Assembly (NCBI RefSeq): GCF_000721105.1
Contig: NZ_JOEV01000085.1
Span: 1-19,650, forward strand
Direction of reading: 5' to 3'
Length of the DNA stretch: 19,650 nt
From: Streptomyces cellulosae
Lineage (GTDB): Bacteria > Actinomycetota > Actinomycetes > Streptomycetales > Streptomycetaceae
A program made the translations under genes and the position numbers. Positions 14,767-19,650 of this stretch are shown here, in pieces; the stretch's first letter is position 1; every line of letters begins with the position of its first letter. The notes beneath the pieces were generated by a model, which had not been told where the DNA came from, did not search any database, and saw only the letters and a program-made list of their open reading frames with translations.

Positions 14767-14946
14767 CCCCGGACCGCCCCGGACCGCCCCGGACCGCCCC
14801 GGGCCGGACTCGACCGGACCCGACCCGACCGGACTCGACCGGACCCGACCCGACCGGACCGCGCCGGACCGGGCCGCCCCCGACCGGACCCGGCCGCCCC
14901 GGACACGATCGGACCGGACCCGACCGAACCGGACCCGACCGGACCG
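14767..14946. repeat. Low-complexity GACCS pentamer tract before the transaldolase gene
   Basis: About 180 bases built from variants of the pentamer GACCG/GACCC. It starts with four copies of CCCCGGACCG (14767-14806, the fourth with one change). Next is a 25-bp block at 14807-14831, repeated exactly at 14832-14856, and then more degenerate pentamers. It carries no gene. Its position between the terminator and the transaldolase start means any transaldolase promoter must lie in it or the message must read through it. Confidence 0.85.
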
Positions 14947-14975
14947 GCAACCGCGACGCGAGCCCCAGTGGAGCC

Positions 14976-16181
14976 ATGACTTCCGTGACCGACAACGCAC
15001 TCAAGCGCCTCTCCGACGAAGGCGTCGCGATCTGGCTGGACGACCTGTCCCGCAAGCGGATCACGTCCGGCAACCTCGCCGAACTCGTCGAGCGCAAGCA
15101 CGTGGTCGGCGTGACCACCAACCCCACGATCTTCGAGCAGGCGGTCGGCAGGGGTGACGACTACGCGGACCAGATCCGCGAACTGAAGCTGCGCGGTGTG
15201 ACGGTCTCCGAGGCGGTCCGCATGATCACCACGGCGGACGTCCGGAACGCGGCGGACGTCCTGCGCCCGGTGTTCGACGCCACCGGCGGCCGTGACGGCT
15301 GGGTCTCCATCGAGGTCGACCCGCGGCTCGCGCACGGAACGGACGCGACCGTCGCCGAGGCCAAGCAGCTGGCCTGGCTGGTGGAACGCCCCAACACGCT
15401 GATCAAGATCCCGGCCACCCGCGCCGGCATCCCGGCGATCACCGAGGTCATCGGCCTCGGGATCAGCGTCAACGTCACGTTGGTCTTCTCGGTGGAGCGC
15501 CACCGCGAGGTCATGGACGCCTACCTCGCCGGCCTGGAGAAGGCCAGGGAGCGCGGCCTGGACCTCTCCCGGATCCACTCCGTGGCCTCCTTCTTCGTGT
15601 CCCGCGTCGACACCGAGGTCGACAAGCGCCTCGACGCCATCGGCACCCCCGAGGCCAAGGCGGCCCGCGGCACAGCAGCCCTGGCCAACGCCCGCCTCGC
15701 CTATCAGGCTTACGAGGAGGTGTTCGGCCCCGCCGAGGGACCGGGCGGATCGTCCCGGCCCTCCGACGAAAGCCGCTGGGCCGCCCTGGACCGGGCCAGG
15801 GCGAACAAGCAGCGTCCGCTGTGGGCCTCGACGGGCGTCAAGGACCCCTCGTACCCCGACACCCGCTACGTCACCGAACTGGTCGCACCGGGCACGGTCA
15901 ACACCATGACGGAGGCCACCCTGGACGCCGTGGCCGACCACGGCGAGATCACCGGTAACACCATCGCCGGGACCTACCGGCAGGCCCGTTCCGACTTCGA
16001 CGCGCTCGCCGGCCTGGGGATCTCCCACCGCAATGTCGAACACGTCCTGGAGACCGAAGGGATCGAGAGGTTCCAGCAGTCCTGGGACAGCCTCCTGAAC
16101 GCCGTACGCCACGCGCGGCCGGTCAGGGCGCCGCTCACTGTCACCACACCGACTCGGTTCGCGTCGACGCGTCTGCCCTAA
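14976..16181 (+). CDS. tal: Transaldolase, long actinobacterial type
   Basis: A 401-residue cytoplasmic enzyme of the non-oxidative pentose phosphate pathway that moves a dihydroxyacetone unit from sedoheptulose 7-phosphate to glyceraldehyde 3-phosphate. Key segments are [42 protein letters not shown], the Schiff-base Lys in [62 protein letters not shown] and [11 protein letters not shown]. Compared with the housekeeping enzyme there is an insert of about 15 residues ([16 protein letters not shown]) before RWAALDRA, and a longer C-terminus. The start is ambiguous: GGAG (14970-14973) is only 2 bases from ATG 14976 but 11 from GTG 14985, and the latter matches the usual N-terminus MTDxALKRL. 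It is probably an accessory copy serving the adjacent sugar pathway. Confidence 0.95.
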   Translation: MTSVTDNALKRLSDEGVAIWLDDLSRKRITSGNLAELVERKHVVGVTTNPTIFEQAVGRGDDYADQIRELKLRGVTVSEAVRMITTADVRNAADVLRPVFDATGGRDGWVSIEVDPRLAHGTDATVAEAKQLAWLVERPNTLIKIPATRAGIPAITEVIGLGISVNVTLVFSVERHREVMDAYLAGLEKARERGLDLSRIHSVASFFVSRVDTEVDKRLDAIGTPEAKAARGTAALANARLAYQAYEEVFGPAEGPGGSSRPSDESRWAALDRARANKQRPLWASTGVKDPSYPDTRYVTELVAPGTVNTMTEATLDAVADHGEITGNTIAGTYRQARSDFDALAGLGISHRNVEHVLETEGIERFQQSWDSLLNAVRHARPVRAPLTVTTPTRFASTRLP

Positions 16182-18301
16182 GCGGGGCTCAACCGGAGCA
16201 GCACCGCGCTGTCGGGGCGGGGCAGGGACACGGTGAGGTTCCCGGTGGCCGGATCCCACTCCGCGGTGGCCGCCGTGGCCTCCGTGGCCGTGGGGTGGAG
16301 GACCGTGGGGTGGAGGACCGTGGGGTGCAGGCGGGTGCCGCGGAGGTGGGGGAGGGTGAGGGTGCGGGTTGGGCCGCCGCTCCCGTCCCGTCTCCAGAGT
16401 GTGAGGAACGTGGAGTTCTGGCCGCGCAGGCCATGGGCGATCCAGGGGTCCTCCCAGGAGGGGAGGCCCAGAGGCCAGAACGGGTGCGTGGCGGTGATCT
16501 CCGGGCGGATGTCCTTGTAGACGGAGATCGCCGAACGGACCAGGGCGAACTGCTCGTCGGTCATCAGGTTGAGGAAGCCGGAGAGGTGGATACGGCCGAG
16601 GAGAGGGCCGGTGAGGGTGAAGGCGATCTCGTCGAGGGTCTGGTCCGGCTGGGGGTAGGCCCAGATCGCGGCCTGTTCGGGGGTCGCGGCGGTGGCGGCC
16701 GCGGCGGCGATGGGCGGGTAGCGCAGGGGGTCCTGCTGGTCGCTGGTGGACTGCAGCTGGGTCACCGCCAGTTGCGCGTAGTCCATGCGCAGGCCGCCCG
16801 AGCCGCAGTTCTCCAGGACGAGGTGGGGGTGGCGGTCGAGCAGGGAGTTCAGCCAGTCCAGGTGGGCGCGGTGGTGCCCGAGCAGGCCGGCGCCCGCGCT
16901 CTCGGGGCCGGCCTCCGTACCGGGGCCGATGTTGATGTTGTAGTCGAGTTTGAGGTAACCGACGCCCCACTCGCCGACCAGCCGGTCCACGACCTCGTCG
17001 AGGTGGGCGCGGGCGGCCGGGTGGCGCAGGTCCAGGTGGTGCCGGCCGTGTTCCGTGACGCGCACACCGCCGCGCCGGAAGAACGCCTCGGGCGGCAGCG
17101 TGTGGGCGAGCGGGCTGCGGACGCCGACGACCTCGGGTTCCAGCCAGAGACCCGGGGTCATGCCGTGTCCTCTGATGGCGTCCAGGACCTCCTGGATGCC
17201 GCCCGGGAAACGGTTGGGCGCCGCGTCCCACGCGCCGACGGCGTCCCACCAGCCCTGGGCGTCGTCGTCGTACCACCCCGCGTCGATGACGAAGACCTCG
17301 GCGCCGGCCGCCCCCGCCGCCTCGATGAGGGGCAGGAGCCGTTCCGTGGTGGGGTCGCCCATGAGGGTGTTCATGTAGTCGTTGTAGATCACCGGGAGCG
17401 TGCGGAGGTCCGGGTGCGGGCGGCGGATCGCGCGGCGGTAGTCGGTGAGTTCGCCGAAGGCCGCGTCCAGGCCGCCGGTCTCCGTGTGGACGAGGACGGC
17501 GGGGACCGTACGGAACTCCTCGCCGGGAGCCAGGGAGTGGTGCCACTGGTGGTGGGCGTCGTCCGGGCCGAACAGGGCGACGTAGGCGGCGCCCTCGCGT
17601 TCGCCCGTCTCGAAGCGCCAGCCCGCGCTCGACTCGATCTGCCAGAGCCAGGCCCGGCCGTCCGGGTCGGTCAGGGCGGCGACCGGGAGGTGGCGGCCGG
17701 TCGACCAACTGCCCTGCGAGTAGCGCTCGAAACAGCCGCGTCCCTCGTGGCCGTGGGCGGAACGGCTCAGCGGGACGACCTGGTCGCGGAACGCGGACTG
17801 CCGCCAGCGGCACTCGGCGAGCCAGTCGTTGTCCGCCCAGTGCAGGGTCAGGCCGTCGAGGCCGCCGTCGCCGTCGGCGATGCCGCCCAGGGCCAGGGTG
17901 GTCACGCTCTCCAGCCGGAGCGGCGCGGTGCCCTCGTTGACCAGGCGCACGTGTGCGCGCAGGTATGCGGCGGCCGCCCCTGCTTCCAGGGTCACCTCCG
18001 CCACCAGCCCCGTCGCCGAGTCCGCCAGCCGGATCGTCGTACGCTCCCGGTCCCCGTCCCGGACCGTCTCGTGGTCGCGGTAGGCCAGACGGTCACCGAT
18101 GGCCGTGTCGATGAAACGCTCGCCCGACCAGGTGCGGCCGTGGCCGGTGGCGGTGACCTCGACGAGGGGGACCAGGCAGGCCCAGTCCTGGCCGGGCCTG
18201 CCCAGCCTGACCGACCCGGTGGCATCCACGACGGCGTACAGCCCGAGCGCCGGGTGCGACCAGATACGGGACCTCTCGACTGTTCCTACGGCACGGGTCA
18301 A
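16178..18301 (-). CDS. GH36 family alpha-galactosidase
   Basis: A 707-residue glycoside hydrolase that releases terminal alpha-galactose from melibiose or raffinose-type sugars. The N-terminal beta-sandwich domain is followed by a TIM barrel with [34 protein letters not shown] and [12 protein letters not shown], where Asp453 is the nucleophile. [11 protein letters not shown] and STSDQQDP follow, where Asp521 is the acid/base. It has no signal peptide, so it should act in the cytoplasm on imported oligosaccharides. I place the start at TTG 18301, with AAGGGG 8 bases upstream. No ATG or GTG suits this frame, and extending it upstream would include a rare TTA codon and the operator region. It diverges from a LacI-type gene, its likely regulator. 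Its stop overlaps the transaldolase stop by 3 bases. A pentapeptide repeat HPTVL lies near the C-terminus. Confidence 0.9.
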   Translation of the reverse strand: MTRAVGTVERSRIWSHPALGLYAVVDATGSVRLGRPGQDWACLVPLVEVTATGHGRTWSGERFIDTAIGDRLAYRDHETVRDGDRERTTIRLADSATGLVAEVTLEAGAAAAYLRAHVRLVNEGTAPLRLESVTTLALGGIADGDGGLDGLTLHWADNDWLAECRWRQSAFRDQVVPLSRSAHGHEGRGCFERYSQGSWSTGRHLPVAALTDPDGRAWLWQIESSAGWRFETGEREGAAYVALFGPDDAHHQWHHSLAPGEEFRTVPAVLVHTETGGLDAAFGELTDYRRAIRRPHPDLRTLPVIYNDYMNTLMGDPTTERLLPLIEAAGAAGAEVFVIDAGWYDDDAQGWWDAVGAWDAAPNRFPGGIQEVLDAIRGHGMTPGLWLEPEVVGVRSPLAHTLPPEAFFRRGGVRVTEHGRHHLDLRHPAARAHLDEVVDRLVGEWGVGYLKLDYNINIGPGTEAGPESAGAGLLGHHRAHLDWLNSLLDRHPHLVLENCGSGGLRMDYAQLAVTQLQSTSDQQDPLRYPPIAAAAATAATPEQAAIWAYPQPDQTLDEIAFTLTGPLLGRIHLSGFLNLMTDEQFALVRSAISVYKDIRPEITATHPFWPLGLPSWEDPWIAHGLRGQNSTFLTLWRRDGSGGPTRTLTLPHLRGTRLHPTVLHPTVLHPTATEATAATAEWDPATGNLTVSLPRPDSAVLLRLSPA
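16290..16328. repeat. 15-bp in-frame tandem repeat in the alpha-galactosidase gene
   Basis: GTGGGGTGGAGGACC occurs twice in a row (16290-16304, 16305-16319) with a partial third copy. On the minus strand it encodes [13 protein letters not shown] in a loop between C-terminal beta strands. Copy-number change would keep the frame. Confidence 0.85.
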
Positions 18302-18468
18302 CGCACTTTCCCCTTCTGGGATTTCGTTCCTGCGGCTCTCGTACAGGCGTTGAGCTGCGGCTTCACGCTGGTCGGGAGGGCTCGGGCCGCCTCGGTCTCT
18401 CTGTGTGGAGGGTAAAGCCCCCGTTACGGTCTCTTGACGCCCACGTTGTGACCGCTCACAATCCTCGC
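18302..18468. promoter_or_regulatory. Divergent control region, alpha-galactosidase / LacI gene
   Basis: For the LacI gene, TTGACG (18434-18439), a 17-base spacer and CACAAT (18457-18462) form a good promoter. Its expected start point falls on or next to the ATG at 18469. No Shine-Dalgarno sequence precedes that ATG, so the transcript is probably leaderless. The alpha-galactosidase promoter on the other strand should lie in the same segment, but I cannot place it with confidence. Confidence 0.65.
18446..18461. promoter_or_regulatory. LacI-type operator 1
   Basis: TTGTGACCGCTCACAA has perfect 6-base arms around CCGC, the form expected for a LacI-family dimer and similar to the E. coli lac operator half site TTGTGAGC. 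It overlaps the spacer and -10 of the LacI-gene promoter, so binding should repress that gene and probably the divergent alpha-galactosidase gene. Confidence 0.7.
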
Positions 18469-19557
18469 ATGCATGTGACCGGTCACACAACCTCCGGCAG
18501 CGACGCCGACCCCCACCCGGGGCAGCAGAAGGCCGCCAGCATCCGCGATGTCGCGCAGGCGGCAGGCGTCTCCTACCAGACCGTTTCGAGGGTCATCAAC
18601 GGCCACCCGAACGTCCGGGAGGAGACCCGCCGACGGGTCCAGGCCGCCATCGAAACCCTGGGATTCAGGCGCAACGCCACCGCGTTCGCCCTGGCCAGCG
18701 GGGTGACCCGGTCGGTCACCGTCCTCACGACCAACACCGTCCTCCACGGCTACGCGGCCACCCTGCAGGGCCTGGAGGAGGCGTCCCGCGCCGCCGGCTA
18801 CCCGCTCGGCGTACGGGTCGTGACACCCGAGGACGACCTGGACCGTACGATCGCCGCGGCCGCCGACACCGGTGGCGGCCTGGTGGTCATCGGGTTCGAC
18901 CGTGTCGGCGCCGCCGCCCTGGACCGCGTACCGGCGCATGTGCCGTGCGCGGCGGTGGTGGAGGCGCCGCCGCCCGGCAGGACCCCCGACCGCCCGGCGG
19001 TGTGGGCCGACGACCGCGAGGCGGCCCGTGCCGCCACCGCACACCTGCTCGCGCTCGGCCACGACACCGTGCACTACGTGGCGATCCCCGCCTCGACCGG
19101 CACCCGGCGCTCGGCGGGACCCCGCGCCGAGGGCTGGCGCCAAGCCCTCGAAGCGGCGGGCGTCGTCCCTCCCGCGCCGTCCGGCAAGGGCTGGGACGCC
19201 CAGGCCGGATACGACGCGGGGAAGAAGCTCGCCCGGAACCAGGACGTCACCGCGATCCTGTGCGGCAACGACGACCTCGCGCTCGGTGTCCTGCGGGCCC
19301 TGCACCACGCGGGCCGGCGGGTCCCCGAGGACGTCAGCGTCATCGGCTTCGACGACGCCCCGCACTCCGCGTTCATCACACCGTCCCTCACCACGGTCCG
19401 GATGGACTTCCAGGGCCTGGGACGCGCCGCCTTCGGACTCCTGCGCACCCAACTCGACACCGACCAGCAGGCACCCGCGCCGGTGCCGGCCGAACCCGCC
19501 CTCATCCTCCGGGAGAGCTCGGGGCCGCGACAGAGTTCGGGGCCGCGAGACACCTGA
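18469..19557 (+). CDS. LacI-family transcriptional regulator
   Basis: A 362-residue regulator. The helix-turn-helix spans about 23-45 (ASIRDVAQAAGVSYQTVSRVINGHPNV), and the hinge helix follows in FRRNATAFALASG. The ligand domain of the periplasmic-binding type includes VTVLTTNTVLHGYAATLQGLEEA, GGLVVIGFD, AAVVEAPPPGRTPDRPAVWADDREAARAATAHLLALGH, ILCGNDDLALGVLRALHHAGRRVPEDVSVIGFDD and FITPSLTTVRMDFQGLGRAAFGLL. It diverges from the alpha-galactosidase gene, so it probably represses that gene in the absence of an alpha-galactoside or galactose. The start is ATG 18469, leaderless by position of the promoter; a GTG at 18475 is an alternative. The C-terminus carries a short SSGPR repeat. It is complete, and the usual SD-led start is missing rather than damaged. 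Confidence 0.92.
   Translation: MHVTGHTTSGSDADPHPGQQKAASIRDVAQAAGVSYQTVSRVINGHPNVREETRRRVQAAIETLGFRRNATAFALASGVTRSVTVLTTNTVLHGYAATLQGLEEASRAAGYPLGVRVVTPEDDLDRTIAAAADTGGGLVVIGFDRVGAAALDRVPAHVPCAAVVEAPPPGRTPDRPAVWADDREAARAATAHLLALGHDTVHYVAIPASTGTRRSAGPRAEGWRQALEAAGVVPPAPSGKGWDAQAGYDAGKKLARNQDVTAILCGNDDLALGVLRALHHAGRRVPEDVSVIGFDDAPHSAFITPSLTTVRMDFQGLGRAAFGLLRTQLDTDQQAPAPVPAEPALILRESSGPRQSSGPRDT
18474..18487. promoter_or_regulatory. LacI-type operator 2, inside the regulator's first codons
   Basis: TGTGACCGGTCACA is a perfect 14-bp palindrome with the same arms as operator 1. The centres of the two are 27 bases apart. It lies within codons 2-7 of the LacI gene, just downstream of the predicted transcription start, a position suited to a roadblock or to cooperative binding with operator 1. 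Confidence 0.75.
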
Positions 19558-19650
19558 GGCGGACCTGACGCTCGTGCTCCGCACAGGGGTCAACCGTCCT
19601 CCTCGCCCCCTCACACACCCTCCCGCCCCCCTCACGGGGCTCCACAGCAC
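19558..19650. other. Right end, no gene recognised
   Basis: The last 93 bases after the LacI stop are pyrimidine-rich on the plus strand. I see no coding start and no clear hairpin. The next gene must lie outside the window. Confidence 0.4.

Noticed and set aside
13514..15127. Minus-strand open frame with SGPVRSGPV repeats as a repeat protein
   Set aside because: The repeats only reflect the GACCS tract. The rest is antisense to the binding protein and transaldolase, with no ribosome binding site or conserved domain seen.
14601..17813. Minus-strand 1070-codon open frame
   Set aside because: It is a shadow of the alpha-galactosidase, the transaldolase and the pentamer tract in another frame. 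Its product is low-complexity Arg/Pro/Gly sequence, as expected from GC-rich non-coding frames.
16295..18415. Plus-strand 706-codon open frame antisense to the alpha-galactosidase
   Set aside because: The opposite strand encodes a complete GH36 enzyme with catalytic motifs. This frame shows no domain and arises from high-GC third positions.
18302..18490. Upstream extension of the alpha-galactosidase frame to 18490
   Set aside because: It would overlap both operators and the LacI gene start, contains a TTA codon and Cys/Arg-rich sequence unlike the family. TTG 18301 has a good ribosome binding site.

Overview
The window is high-GC actinobacterial DNA, most likely Streptomyces. The evidence is codon usage strongly biased to G/C at third positions, frequent GTG starts, 1-4 nt gene overlaps and a long actinobacterial-type transaldolase. 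It is an accessory carbohydrate and sugar-acid catabolism region. I see no rRNA, tRNA, CRISPR array, insertion sequence or phage gene.

Layout. (1) Positions 2-1112 hold the 3' end of an L-arabinose operon: the C-terminal third of araA, then an araD copy that has lost an internal segment and its frame. (2) Positions 1203-4005 (minus) are a tight three-gene operon: a 3-hydroxyisobutyrate-dehydrogenase-family (HIBADH) reductase, an IdnO-like short-chain dehydrogenase (SDR) and an IdnD-like zinc dehydrogenase. It diverges from an FGGY gluconokinase-like gene (4194-5693, plus). (3) The 490-base gap at 5694-6183 contains a 62-codon remnant of a 6-phosphogluconate dehydrogenase gene. (4) Positions 6184-9139 (minus) are a second overlapping operon: a cyclase-family metal hydrolase, a D-2-hydroxyacid dehydrogenase and a second HIBADH-family reductase. 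It diverges from an IclR regulator (9334-10128, plus). (5) Positions 10338-14686 encode a complete ribose/arabinose-type ABC importer: double ATPase, permease and lipoprotein. A transaldolase (14976-16181) follows behind a strong terminator and a low-complexity GACCS tract. (6) A GH36 alpha-galactosidase (minus) converges on the transaldolase with a 4-nt overlap and diverges from a LacI-family regulator (18469-19557) that appears to be leaderless and flanked by twin palindromic operators.

How the parts may work together (inference). Blocks 2-5 look like one catabolic module. The ABC importer would take up a sugar, polyol or sugar acid. The dehydrogenases and possibly the cyclase would convert it to a gluconate-type acid, and the kinase would phosphorylate that. 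The pentose phosphate pathway, helped by the extra transaldolase, would absorb the product. A motif of the form CCAnATRCTG(n)AC recurs in all three intergenic control regions of these blocks, which suggests one regulator, most simply the local IclR protein. The substrate cannot be read from sequence. The alpha-galactosidase/LacI pair is a separate regulatory unit. Two genes of pentose phosphate metabolism (araD, gnd) are decayed here, so the locus appears to be remodelling.
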